A stretch of 64,000 bases of DNA. It comes from Sphingobium sp. DEHP117. Its GTDB lineage: Bacteria > Pseudomonadota > Alphaproteobacteria > Sphingomonadales > Sphingomonadaceae. Within the stretch, counting starts at the first letter, position 1, and each line of letters opens with the position of its first letter. This document shows positions 43,406 to 51,495 of this stretch, piece after piece. The DNA lies in NCBI RefSeq assembly GCF_030867385.1, contig NZ_JAPFBJ010000001.1, forward strand, positions 248,001 through 312,000, given 5' to 3'. The notes under the pieces were generated by a model. It was not told where the DNA came from. It saw only the letters and a program-made list of their open reading frames with translations, and did not search any database. Position numbers and translations under genes: made by a program.

Positions 43406-43663
43406 ATGAAGCCTTTCATCGCCGTTATTGCCCTAGCGACCGTCGTCGGAGTCTCGGCTTGCGACTCGAAGCAGCAGGATGCTGTCGAGAACCGCGCAGA
43501 AAACAAGGCCGAAACCATCGAGAATATGGCTAACAAGCTTGAGGACCATGCGGATAACGTCGGGGCCGCGGTCGGCAACCAGGTCGATGCGCTCGAGCAG
43601 AAGGCCGATGATGTCCGCGAAGCCGGCGAGGCTGCCAAGGACCGGATGGAAAACAGCCACTAA
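43406..43663 (+). CDS. Small coiled-coil lipoprotein
   Basis: An 85-residue lipoprotein: signal MKPFIAVIALATVVGVSAC with the lipid-attachment Cys20, followed by a charged amphipathic helix with repeated A/N-heptad-like units (AVENRAENKAETIENMANKL, then VDALEQKADDVREAGEAAKD). AGGAG lies 7 bases before the ATG. It resembles small stress-induced envelope lipoproteins; the EcfG-like promoter upstream and the strong terminator downstream make it a single-gene unit. No defined function. Confidence 0.85.
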   Translation: MKPFIAVIALATVVGVSACDSKQQDAVENRAENKAETIENMANKLEDHADNVGAAVGNQVDALEQKADDVREAGEAAKDRMENSH

Positions 43664-43693
43664 GGTTGTTTGCGCACCCATTCGGGCCAAACA

Positions 43694-43723
43694 GGGCATG
43701 GATTTCACGATCCATGCCCTTTT
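43694..43723 (+). terminator. Rho-independent terminator after the small lipoprotein gene
   Basis: A 10-bp perfect stem, GGGCATGGAT (43694-43703) with ATCCATGCCC (43710-43719), six-base loop, followed by TTTT. It ends the lipoprotein transcript before ssrA. Confidence 0.85.
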
Positions 43724-43732
43724 CATTTGGGG

Positions 43733-43837
43733 GCGTTGCGCCTATATGGATCAGGCCGGTTTCGGCCGGCTATGGCGATAAATTGTGCCGTGTAATAGAT
43801 GCAGCGGACCCGGGGGCAGTACCCGGCGGCTCCACCA
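43733..43837 (+). ncRNA. ssrA: tmRNA, acceptor (3') piece of the permuted two-piece form
   Basis: The piece ends in CGGCTCC-A-CCA (43828-43837), whose CGGCTCC pairs with GGGGCCG at the start of the coding piece at 43866. Before it lies the T-arm CCCGGGGGCAGTACCCGG typical of alphaproteobacterial tmRNA. In this group the acceptor half is encoded upstream of the coding half and the linker (43838-43865, itself a hairpin) is removed. The 5' boundary is approximate. Confidence 0.88.
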
Positions 43838-43865
43838 TATCCCCTGATCGCTCAGGGTATCTGAC

Positions 43866-44010
43866 GGGGCCGAACCAGGATCGACGTGTATTCAAAGACG
43901 GTGTTTTCGCTCGGGCTGAGTAACCCGTTCAAGGCTCAAAACCTATAAGTGCCAACGATAACGAAGCACTTGCTCTTGCAGCGTAATTGAGGGCCTCACG
44001 GCCTGACATT
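43866..44010 (+). ncRNA. ssrA: tmRNA, coding (5') piece with the proteolysis tag
   Basis: It starts GGGGCCGAACCAGGATCGAC, pairing with the acceptor piece. The tag reading frame runs GCC AAC GAT AAC GAA GCA CTT then GCT CTT GCA GCG TAA (43951-43986 region), giving the resume alanine context and tag ANDNEALALAA. The molecule frees stalled ribosomes and marks the peptide for ClpXP. A short GGCC-TCAC-GGCC hairpin follows the stop. The 3' boundary is approximate. Confidence 0.92.
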
Positions 44011-44064
44011 ACCCTAACAGAACGCGGCTGGGCCAGCCGGGCAACAGAATGGATTCCAGCGGCC

Positions 44065-44105
44065 GCCAGGGGGCCGGGCAACAGAACCCCTGGCACTCTC
44101 TTTTT
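44065..44105 (+). terminator. Possible terminator downstream of ssrA
   Basis: An 8-bp perfect stem, GCCAGGGG (44065-44072) with CCCCTGGC (44087-44094), large 14-base loop, then ACTCTC and a TTTTT run at 44101-44105. The large loop and offset T run lower confidence. Confidence 0.4.
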
Positions 44106-44194
44106 GCGACGATGGTAAGGGGCAACGATGTTCGCCTGTTCCGGCGCTTTGTCGCCCTGCTTGCACAGAATGGCGAATTAGGCCATATGCCTCG

Positions 44195-44372
44195 CCGCGA
44201 CAGGTTCCCGGAGACGGGATGAAAAGGGAAGCCGGGAATGGGGAAACCCATAATCCGGCGCTGCCCCCGCAACTGTGACCGGCGAGCCGCCGCTCCATAT
44301 GTCACTGGGCTTAATGCCTGGGAAGACGGGGCGGATGGCGCTGACCCGGAAGCCAGGAGACCTGCCTGACGC
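44195..44372 (+). promoter_or_regulatory. Cobalamin (adenosylcobalamin) riboswitch
   Basis: The conserved core elements occur in order: GACAGGTTCCC, AAAAGGGAAGCCGG, GGCGCTGCCCCCGCAACTGT (the B12 box region), TGTCACTGGG, GGGAAGACGGGGCGG, and the closing GACCCGGAAGCCAGGAGACC-TGCC. It sits upstream of a TonB receptor and a complete B12 ABC transporter, so ligand binding should shut the operon off when cobalamin is plentiful. Confidence 0.95.
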
Positions 44373-44420
44373 GGTCGTTCTTCAGCCGGGCGGGGTGTAT
44401 CGGATGAACGGGGGAGTTTC

Positions 44421-44462
44421 CTTCGCGTGACGGCGTGTGTGTCAACCGTCACGAAGAGGAGA
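44421..44462 (+). promoter_or_regulatory. Probable expression platform hairpin at the btuB ribosome site
   Basis: CTTCGCGTGACGG (44421-44433) pairs with CCGTCACGAAG (44446-44456) with a two-base bulge. The 3' arm ends on the AAG that begins the Shine-Dalgarno AAGAGGAGA, and the GTG start is at 44468. This suits translational control by the riboswitch just upstream (inference). Confidence 0.5.
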
Positions 44463-44467
44463 TTCCT

Positions 44468-46375
44468 GTGACATTTCAAAAAATTGCCTGCCTGTCTTTA
44501 TGTGCGCTCTATGCTCTGCCAGCGTATGCGGAGGAGGCAGGAGAGCAGATTGTCGTCACCGCAAACCGGGCCGAAACGCCGGTCAGCAAGGTTGGGCTAT
44601 CCGTCAGCGTCATAACATCGGAGGACATGGAGCGGCTTCAGTCTCCGGCCGTCACGGAGCTGTTGCGCACGGTACCAGGTCTCACGGCCACCCGTAGCGG
44701 CGGTCTGGGCACGGTATCGAGCGTGTTCATGCGCGGCGCGTCATCTGACCATACGGTTGCGTTGATTGACGGTGTGAAGATCAACGATCCTTCCCTTCCG
44801 GCGGGCGGGTTCGATTTCGGGCAACTGATGGCCGGCAATCTTGAGCGTGTCGAAGTGGTGCGCGGGCCGCAGTCCGTCCTGTGGGGCAGCCAGGCGATCG
44901 GCGGCGTCGTCAACCTCATCACGCGCAAGGCGGAGGGCGGTCGGCCTGTCGCAACGATCAAGGGTGAGTATGGCGGCCATGACACCATCGATCTCGTCGG
45001 CAATGCGGCAATCAAGGCGGGGCCGCTTTCGGTGAGCGGCGGCGCGTCATGGCTGCGCACGGACGGCATCTCTGCCTTCAGCGCGGCGCGCGGCGGGCGC
45101 GAGCGCGACGGAACAAAGCATTATGGCGCCAACCTCAACCTTGGCGTTGCGATGACCGATGCTCTCTCGCTCGATCTGCGCGGCTGGTATGCCCACAGCC
45201 GTATCGAGATTGATGGCTTCACGCCCGCCTTCACCTTTGGTGACACCGATCAATATAGCCGCACACGTGAAGCGGTGGGCTATGCGGGCGTCAACTGGAA
45301 CGCCCTTGATGGCCGCTGGCGCAACCGTATCGGCTATGCGATCACAAATGTGCTGCGTGACGATTATGACCCCGCCGCGACGCCGGTGCATCAGGGCGAC
45401 TCGCTTGGCCGCAACGAGCGGATCGAGGCTCAGACCATTTTCGACATCGCCGAGGGCTGGAGCGTGATCGCCGGGGCGGAGCGGGAATGGTCCCGCTTTC
45501 GCCAGACCAACGATTACGGCTTCGGCGCCAGCACGGACAAGGGCCGGGCGCGCCTGACCAGTTTCTATGGCCAACTGAGTGCAACGCCGCTTGCCGGCCT
45601 CACGGTGAATGCGGGCGCGCGGCATGATGACCATAGCGACTTCGGGGATCACACGACCTTCGCCGCCAACGCCGCTTATACACCCAATGCGGGCAATACG
45701 GTGATCCGTGCCAGCTATGGCGAGGGGTTCAAGGCGCCCTCGCTCTACCAGCTCCACAGCCCTTACGGCAACCTCGCGCTTCAGCCGGAGAGCGCGAAAA
45801 GCTGGGACATCGGCGTGGTACAGCAGGCTCTGGATGGGCGCGCCGAGTTCGGTATCACGTGGTTCCGGCGTACAACCCGGAATCTCATCGATTTCGTCTC
45901 GTGCTTCGGCAGTGCTTCACCGCTCTGCACCGGCTTCAACTTTGGCTATTACGACAATGTGCGCGCAAAGCGTGCGCGCGGTATCGAGGCGGAGATAAAG
46001 CTGCGCCCGGTCGACGAGCTGGCGGTCGAGATGAACTACACCCACGTGAAGTCACAGGACCGTGCGACCCATCTCGATCTGCTACGCCGTCCTCGCGACA
46101 AGGCCTATGCCAGCATCGACTATCGCTGGCCCTTCGGTCTCAGCGCGGGAGCCAGCGTGACGCTCGTAGGGGACAGCGAAGACATCGATGATTTCGGTTC
46201 TCCGGTTCAGAACGACGGGTTTACGGTTACCGACATTCGCGCGTCGTTCCCCCTTGGCCAGCATGCCGAGCTCTATGCACGGATCGAGAACCTGTTCGAC
46301 ACGCGGTACGAGACGGTTTTCAACTATGGTCAGCCGGGCCGTACGGCGACAGCAGGCGTGAGGCTGAAGATCTGA
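44468..46375 (+). CDS. btuB: TonB-dependent cobalamin receptor (BtuB-like)
   Basis: A 635-residue outer-membrane receptor. The signal peptide ends near residue 21 (ALPAYA), the TonB box is QIVVTANR at about 27-34, then the plug (VFMRGASSDHTVALIDGVKI, then VEVVRGPQSVLWGSQAIGG) and a beta barrel ending in a terminal aromatic-containing strand (TATAGVRLKI). Identity as the B12 receptor rests on the riboswitch and the BtuFCD genes behind it. GTG 44468 has GAGGAG at 7 bases; the frame from 44435 lacks a signal peptide. The stop overlaps the next ATG. Confidence 0.92.
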   Translation: MTFQKIACLSLCALYALPAYAEEAGEQIVVTANRAETPVSKVGLSVSVITSEDMERLQSPAVTELLRTVPGLTATRSGGLGTVSSVFMRGASSDHTVALIDGVKINDPSLPAGGFDFGQLMAGNLERVEVVRGPQSVLWGSQAIGGVVNLITRKAEGGRPVATIKGEYGGHDTIDLVGNAAIKAGPLSVSGGASWLRTDGISAFSAARGGRERDGTKHYGANLNLGVAMTDALSLDLRGWYAHSRIEIDGFTPAFTFGDTDQYSRTREAVGYAGVNWNALDGRWRNRIGYAITNVLRDDYDPAATPVHQGDSLGRNERIEAQTIFDIAEGWSVIAGAEREWSRFRQTNDYGFGASTDKGRARLTSFYGQLSATPLAGLTVNAGARHDDHSDFGDHTTFAANAAYTPNAGNTVIRASYGEGFKAPSLYQLHSPYGNLALQPESAKSWDIGVVQQALDGRAEFGITWFRRTTRNLIDFVSCFGSASPLCTGFNFGYYDNVRAKRARGIEAEIKLRPVDELAVEMNYTHVKSQDRATHLDLLRRPRDKAYASIDYRWPFGLSAGASVTLVGDSEDIDDFGSPVQNDGFTVTDIRASFPLGQHAELYARIENLFDTRYETVFNYGQPGRTATAGVRLKI

Positions 46376-47289
46376 TGGCGGCGCGGGCAGCGGCGCGCGG
46401 TGCGAAGGTGGCGGCTACGGCCGCGCTCGTCGCGCTCGCGCTGCTGCTCGGCTGTTCCGTACCGCGGGGAGAGGGCGAGGCAACCGCCGCCTCAACCCGT
46501 ACCCCCACGCGCATCGTGTCGATGAACCCATGCGTCGATGGCATATTGCGCGAAGTGGCAGACCCGGCTCAGATCGCTGCGATCAGCCATTATTCGCACG
46601 ATCCCCGATCGACGTCGGTGCCGATTGATTGGGCCAGGCGCTTCCCGGCAGTGGGCGATTCGGCGGAGGACGTCCTCTCCGCCCGGCCGGATCTCGTCAT
46701 CGCCGGGCCGCACATCGCGCCCGATACGTTGGCGGCGTTGAAGCGCATGGGCGTGCCCCTGCTCAGCACGACAGTGCCCGCCACCGTGGAAGAGAGCACG
46801 GCGCAGATCGCGCAGATCGCCGCACGCATCGGGCGGGCCGAACAGGGCAGGGCGCTTGGCGCACGCATCGACCGCGCAGTGGCGGAGGCGCGGGCAGAGG
46901 CTGGCAGAGGCGCCAGGCCGCGCGCGCTGATCTGGCAGGATGGCGGCCTCGTCCCCGGCCCCGGTACACTCGCAAACGCTCTGCTGGAAGACACCGGCTT
47001 TCGCAGCTCCGCCGCGCAGATGCGCCTTGCCCAGTGGGACATGGTTTCGGTTGAACAACTGCTGCTTACCCCGCCCGATGTAGTGATGACGGGTGCGGGC
47101 GGCATGGAGTCCAGCGGCGACAACGGAAACGCCCCGGCGCGTCATCCGGTGCTGGCGAAGGCACGTCAGCACATCATGGTCGCGCCCTTTCCCTCGCGCC
47201 TGCTGCACTGTGCCGGGCCGACGATCGTAGAAACGGTGGGCCAGCTCACTTCTATCCGTGCGCGCTGGCGGCGGAAGCATGGGGCATGA
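46375..47289 (+). CDS. btuF: Cobalamin ABC transporter substrate-binding lipoprotein (BtuF-like)
   Basis: A 304-residue periplasmic binding protein of the FecB/BtuF fold. It has a lipoprotein signal (LVALALLLGCS), then RIVSMNPCVDGILREVAD and DVLSARPDLVIAGPHIAPDT, and a long backbone helix (TAQIAQIAARIGRAEQGRA). It would pass B12 from the receptor to the permease. Its ATG shares bases with the btuB stop (TGATG) and its end overlaps the permease start, so the operon is tightly coupled. Substrate is assigned from context. Confidence 0.88.
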   Translation: MAARAAARGAKVAATAALVALALLLGCSVPRGEGEATAASTRTPTRIVSMNPCVDGILREVADPAQIAAISHYSHDPRSTSVPIDWARRFPAVGDSAEDVLSARPDLVIAGPHIAPDTLAALKRMGVPLLSTTVPATVEESTAQIAQIAARIGRAEQGRALGARIDRAVAEARAEAGRGARPRALIWQDGGLVPGPGTLANALLEDTGFRSSAAQMRLAQWDMVSVEQLLLTPPDVVMTGAGGMESSGDNGNAPARHPVLAKARQHIMVAPFPSRLLHCAGPTIVETVGQLTSIRARWRRKHGA

Positions 47290-48245
47290 GGTTGAACTTC
47301 ACCCTTGCCGCCGCGCTGCTGTGTGCGATGCTGCTCTCGCTTCTCGCCGGGCGACACTGGATCGCGCCTGAAGTGTGGCTGGCGGGCGATCTGCCGTCGC
47401 TGATCATTACGCAGCTGCGCCTGCCACGCATCATTCTCGGCGCGCTTGTGGGGGCAGGGCTGGGGATATCCGGCGCGGCGATGCAGGGTTATCTGCGCAA
47501 TCCGCTGGCGGACCCGGGCCTGTTCGGTATCTCGGCTTGCGCGGCGCTCGGCGCGGTGCTGAGCATCTTCTTTGGGCTGGGTGGCGTGCCGATGGCGCTT
47601 GCGCTTTGCGCGCTGGGCGGAGCGGGGGCAGGCGTCGCACTGCTGATGCTGCTCGCGGGCCGTTCCGGCAGCCTGATCCTGTTCACCCTGGCTGGCGTCA
47701 TGCTCTCCAGCCTCGCCGCCGCGCTGACGGCGCTGGTGATCACGCTTGCGCCCACACCGTTCGCGAGCGCCGAGATCATCACCTGGCTGATGGGCGCGCT
47801 GACGGACCGGAGCTGGGACGATGTGCTACTCGCGCTGCCGCTGACGGCGGCGGGCGCGGCGCTGCTCTTTCTCACCGCCCGTCGTCTCGATGCGCTCAGC
47901 CTTGGCGATCTCGCCGCGCGCTCATTGGGGGTGGACCTCCCCGCATTGCAGCGCCTGCTCGTGATAGGGCTGGCCCTGTGTGTCGGCGGCGGAGTAGCGG
48001 TTACGGGGGTGATCGGCTTTGTCGGCCTCATGGTGCCGCATCTGGTGCGCCCGCTCGTGGGGCATCGCCCGTCCGCGCTCATGCTTCCCTCCGCCCTGGC
48101 TGGCGCTCTTCTGGTGGTGGTGGCGGATATGGCGGTGCGCGTGGCGCCGCTGGTGAATGAGGTTCGCCTCGGCGTGATGATGTCGGTCCTGGGCGCGCCG
48201 TTTTTCCTGATGCTGCTGTTGAAAATGCGGCGGGAGCTTGCATGA
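47286..48245 (+). CDS. btuC: Cobalamin ABC transporter permease (BtuC/FecCD family)
   Basis: A 319-residue membrane permease of the FecCD family with about 10 membrane helices. Signatures include LRLPRIILGALVGAGLGISG, AMQGYLRNPLADPGLFGIS and the C-terminal VTGVIGFVGLMVPHLVRPLV coupling-helix region. Its ATG overlaps the btuF stop and its stop overlaps btuD (ATGA at 48242-48245). Confidence 0.93.
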   Translation: MRLNFTLAAALLCAMLLSLLAGRHWIAPEVWLAGDLPSLIITQLRLPRIILGALVGAGLGISGAAMQGYLRNPLADPGLFGISACAALGAVLSIFFGLGGVPMALALCALGGAGAGVALLMLLAGRSGSLILFTLAGVMLSSLAAALTALVITLAPTPFASAEIITWLMGALTDRSWDDVLLALPLTAAGAALLFLTARRLDALSLGDLAARSLGVDLPALQRLLVIGLALCVGGGVAVTGVIGFVGLMVPHLVRPLVGHRPSALMLPSALAGALLVVVADMAVRVAPLVNEVRLGVMMSVLGAPFFLMLLLKMRRELA

Positions 48246-49006
48246 CGGCGGCACTCTCCTTCTCGGACCTCACGCTGCGAAAGGGCGGCCGCGCGATCCT
48301 CGGCGGGGTCAGCGGCACGCTTCGCCCCGGCAAGGTCACAGCGATCCTTGGCCCAAACGGCGCGGGCAAGAGCAGCCTGCTGCACCTCCTCGCCGGGGTG
48401 GAGACGGCCCGCTCAGGCAAGGTAATGCTGGGTGATGTGCCGCTGCCCGGCCTGCCCGCGCGAGAGCGCGCGCGCCGTATCGGCTTCCTCCCGCAAAAGG
48501 GAGAGGTGCACTGGAATCTGGGCGTCTCGGCGCTCATCGGGCTGGGGCGGATGGGCCACATTGTGGGGCAGCGGCTTTCCCCCGCCGACCACGCTGCGAT
48601 CGAGGCTGCCATGTGCGATACCGATGTCGCTCACCTTGCCGAGCGCGCTGTGCTCAGCCTGTCGGGCGGGGAACTGGCACGCGTGCTGCTGGCGCGGGTA
48701 TTGGCGGGGGAGCCCGAATGGCTGCTGGCGGATGAGCCGCTGGCGAGTCTCGATCCTGCCCATCAGCTGGCGGTGCTTGGCCGTCTGGCCGCCACCGCGC
48801 GCGCAGGTGCTGGAGTCGCCGTAGTGCTCCACGACATCAATCACGCGGCGCGCATCGCCGATCATGTTCTGCTGATGAAGGATGGCGCGATCATCGCTGC
48901 CGGCCCGCCTGCCGAGGCGCTGACGCCGGAGCTATTGGAGGCAGCCTTTTCTGTGCGCTTCCGGCTAGTGCCCGACGGCGAACGCCAGCTGTATCTGGCC
49001 GAGTGA
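48242..49006 (+). CDS. btuD: Cobalamin ABC transporter ATP-binding protein
   Basis: A 254-residue ATPase of the FecE/BtuD type: Walker A GPNGAGKSSLL, Q-loop region FLPQKGEV, signature LSGGELARVLLARVLAGEP, Walker B WLLADEPLASLD, switch VVLHDINHAA. It drives B12 import with BtuC. It is the last gene of the operon and converges with cpdR, whose stop is one base beyond; no terminator is visible between them. Confidence 0.93.
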   Translation: MTAALSFSDLTLRKGGRAILGGVSGTLRPGKVTAILGPNGAGKSSLLHLLAGVETARSGKVMLGDVPLPGLPARERARRIGFLPQKGEVHWNLGVSALIGLGRMGHIVGQRLSPADHAAIEAAMCDTDVAHLAERAVLSLSGGELARVLLARVLAGEPEWLLADEPLASLDPAHQLAVLGRLAATARAGAGVAVVLHDINHAARIADHVLLMKDGAIIAAGPPAEALTPELLEAAFSVRFRLVPDGERQLYLAE

Positions 49007-49007
49007 G

Positions 49008-49382
49008 TTACAGTCCGCTGGCGCTGCTGAGGCCGAACATGCGGTCCACCTCCAGCACCAGATCGCGCAAATGGAACGGCTTGGACAAAACCTTCGCCTG
49101 CGGCACGGCCTTGCCCGCCTTCAAGGTCACCGCCGCAAAGCCGGTGATGAACATCACGCGCATGTCGGGCGCAACCTTGGCGGCGTGCTGCGCCAGCTCT
49201 ATTCCGTCCATCTCGGGCATGACGATATCGGTCAGCAACAGGTCGAACCGGTCGTTCTCCAGCAAGGGCAGCGCCTCGGTGCCGCGATCGACGGACACGA
49301 CTTCATAGCCAGACCGCTCCAGCGCGCGGGCCAGATATTGGCGCATCGCATCGTCATCTTCCGCCAGCAGAATACGGATCAT
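49008..49382 (-). CDS. cpdR: Response regulator CpdR
   Basis: A 124-residue single-domain receiver. Asp9/Asp10 (LLAEDDD), phospho-acceptor Asp52 in LLLTDIVMPEMDG, Thr/Lys in FITGFAAVTLK and LSKPFHLRDLVLEVDRMF match Caulobacter CpdR closely. Unphosphorylated CpdR primes ClpXP to degrade cell-cycle proteins such as PdeA; the CckA-ChpT phosphorelay turns it off. ATG 49382 follows GAGGGG. It is divergent from the N-formylglutamate amidohydrolase gene. Confidence 0.92.
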   Translation of the reverse strand: MIRILLAEDDDAMRQYLARALERSGYEVVSVDRGTEALPLLENDRFDLLLTDIVMPEMDGIELAQHAAKVAPDMRVMFITGFAAVTLKAGKAVPQAKVLSKPFHLRDLVLEVDRMFGLSSASGL

Positions 49383-49516
49383 CGACCCCTCAACCCTTGT
49401 CCTGTTTGCCCTGTCTCGTGCCTGTGGCACAACGTGCTGTCAATGCCGCGCATCTTATGCTTATCTTTTATGGACAAGGGCTTAATTTCGGCGCCCTTAG
49501 GGATAAAAATTCGCGC

Positions 49517-50428
49517 ATGAGCTTCGAAGTGCGTCAAAACCAAGGAGTTCCGGGGCAGATTGAGGCCGAGCCGTTCGTCGTCCTCGGGCCGGATCAGGTG
49601 CACGGGCCGGTGTTGATCTCCGTGCCGCATGCGGGGCGAGTCTATCCGGCGGAGGTGCGCGCGCAGAGCGCACACCCGCACGAGGCATTGGCGCTGCTGG
49701 AAGACCGCTATGCCGACGCGCTGGTGACTGGGCTGGAAATGCGCGGCTATCGGGTGGTCATCGCGCAGGTTGCGCGTGCCGTGATCGACCTCAACCGTGA
49801 CCCGCGCGATATAGACCGCCGCATGATCGCCGGGATGCCTCACGGGCAGGCGCTGATCGAGACTGCCAAGTCGCGCGGGGGACTCGGGCTGTTTCCACGC
49901 TCGTTGCCGCGCGTGGGAGGGCTGTGGCGCGCGCCGTTGCACTGGGATCAGGCGCGCGCGCGCATTGCCTCGGTCCACGCTCCTTATCATGCGCGGATCG
50001 AGCAAGAGATGCGCGCCATTCGCGCCGCCTGTGGGCAGGCGCTGTTGCTCGACGTGCATTCCATGCCGCCCCTCGAAGCGGCGCGGTTCGGTGGTGGCAT
50101 GCGGCCGGACGTAGTGATCGGCGATCGCTTCGGCGCCAGCGCTGCGGCGCGGTTCTCGGAAATCGCGCGGGGGGTGATTGCGCGGCATGGCCTGCGCTCG
50201 GCCCTCAACCACCCTTATCCCGGCACCTATATCGCGGAACGCCATGGGCGACCGGCTTTGGGCCGCCACGCGCTGCAGATCGAGATTTCGCGCGATCTGT
50301 ATCTGGACTCTCGCTTGCGCGAGCCGGGCCAGGGCCTGGCTGCTATCCGCGCAATGGTGGCGGATCTCGCCGATACGTTGCGCGAAGAAGCCGGGCGCGA
50401 CTCGGATTTTGCATTGGCAGCGGAGTAG
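49517..50428 (+). CDS. N-formylglutamate amidohydrolase family protein
   Basis: A 303-residue zinc amidohydrolase of the N-formylglutamate deformylase family: LISVPHAGRVYPAEV, VARAVIDLNRDPRDID, LLLDVHSMPP and LNHPYPGTYIAERHGRP. The family member in histidine degradation (HutG) releases formate and glutamate, but no hut gene is here. It is divergent from cpdR, an arrangement also common in other alphaproteobacteria. ATG 49517 is preferred over the upstream open frame starting at 49397. Confidence 0.9.
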   Translation: MSFEVRQNQGVPGQIEAEPFVVLGPDQVHGPVLISVPHAGRVYPAEVRAQSAHPHEALALLEDRYADALVTGLEMRGYRVVIAQVARAVIDLNRDPRDIDRRMIAGMPHGQALIETAKSRGGLGLFPRSLPRVGGLWRAPLHWDQARARIASVHAPYHARIEQEMRAIRAACGQALLLDVHSMPPLEAARFGGGMRPDVVIGDRFGASAAARFSEIARGVIARHGLRSALNHPYPGTYIAERHGRPALGRHALQIEISRDLYLDSRLREPGQGLAAIRAMVADLADTLREEAGRDSDFALAAE

Positions 50429-50444
50429 CGGCGACTTCAGGCCA

Positions 50445-50476
50445 GAAAAAACCACCCTATGCACTGCATAGGGTGG
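50445..50476 (-). terminator. Rho-independent terminator for the SapC gene (minus strand)
   Basis: A 12-bp perfect inverted repeat around one base (50452-50476, CCACCCTATGCA arms) adjoins seven A at 50445-50451, which read as a T tract on the minus strand. It ends the transcript coming from the SapC gene; the stretch 50477-50631 otherwise holds nothing recognisable. Confidence 0.82.
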
Positions 50477-50631
50477 CCAGGTTCAGGGAGGAGACGCCTT
50501 CCCGGGGGAAGGCATCCATGCGGGCGCCCGAAAGGGGAACAGGCACCGGCACAAAAGCTAAATAGTGCAAAGCAGCAGAATTTTCAACCGCTCAGTTGCG
50601 CGGGAGCGAAAAACTCTTCCTCCAATTCGGC

Positions 50632-51417
50632 TCAGTTCACCGCTTCCGGCACTTTTACTTGCGGCATCTTGCCCTGCTCCACCTGCTGCTGAAAGATCTC
50701 GCGCATCAGCTGAAGCGAGAACAGGTGGGCATGGATAAGCGGCAGCATGCCGTTCTGATTGATCTTGCGCAGCTGGTCACCGCGCAGATCGCGCAGTTTT
50801 TCCTCGTTCACCATGCGGAAGCCGCGATAGACGAAGGGCTGCTCGTTGCCGGGTACCTGAATGGCGACCTCGCCATCCATCAGCAGGTCCATCTCGGCAA
50901 GATCTTTCATGAAAAGGCCGGTGCGGTGGGCCGCCTGCTCGAAATCTTCACAGAATTTCAGGATGTTCTGCGTCAGCTCGGTCGGCTTGCCATCCTCAAG
51001 CAGGGCCTCGCCCTCCTTTTTGAACTCGCCGAGCGTGTCGGATGTCGGGTCGAAGCAGAGCGACAGCTCATCGCTGTCCGGCCGCAGCTTGGCGAGCATC
51101 CAGGGATAGCGGCGGACATAAGCGGGTACATAGCCCGTGCCGCGCAGTTTGCCGTCGTCGTCGAGGAACGTATTCACGCCCTCGTTGAGGCCCATCAGCG
51201 CCAGGGGGACCGGCTCGTCACCTGCGGAGAAGATGATCGGCACGAAACGCTGGGCCACCACGAACTCGTCGATCGTCAGCGGAACGGCGTGCTGGTCCTT
51301 GAGGAAGGGGGCCGCATCCGCAGGCTTGAGGCGCAGCTTGGCGTGCTCGTTGCTGTTGAGCGGCACAAGATCCTTGTAAAAAATGGGCAGATTATTTGCC
51401 TGCGGGGCGCTTGCCAT
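50632..51417 (-). CDS. SapC family protein
   Basis: A 261-residue SapC-like protein (NLPIFYKDLVPLNSNEHAKL, then VPLALMGLNEGVNTFLDDDG and RGFRMVNEEKLRDLRGDQLR). In Campylobacter SapC-like proteins are linked to S-layer function, while in alphaproteobacteria they occur beside tryptophan halogenase, TonB receptor and cupin genes, none of which is here. ATG 51417 has GGAG at 8 bases; a longer frame to 51453 is possible. A terminator follows. Function unknown. Confidence 0.86.
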   Translation of the reverse strand: MASAPQANNLPIFYKDLVPLNSNEHAKLRLKPADAAPFLKDQHAVPLTIDEFVVAQRFVPIIFSAGDEPVPLALMGLNEGVNTFLDDDGKLRGTGYVPAYVRRYPWMLAKLRPDSDELSLCFDPTSDTLGEFKKEGEALLEDGKPTELTQNILKFCEDFEQAAHRTGLFMKDLAEMDLLMDGEVAIQVPGNEQPFVYRGFRMVNEEKLRDLRGDQLRKINQNGMLPLIHAHLFSLQLMREIFQQQVEQGKMPQVKVPEAVN

Positions 51418-51495
51418 CAAATCTTCTCCAAACGTCATGTCATCCGGGCCCACTGCACCGGATTTTTGAAACTAATGTGTCGGCGGATACTGTGC

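Noticed and set aside
44036..44086. Direct repeat CCGGGCAACAGAA (twice) just after ssrA, considered as attachment sites
   Set aside because: tmRNA genes are common integration sites, but the copies are 38 bases apart, do not match the ssrA end, and no integrase or foreign DNA is present.
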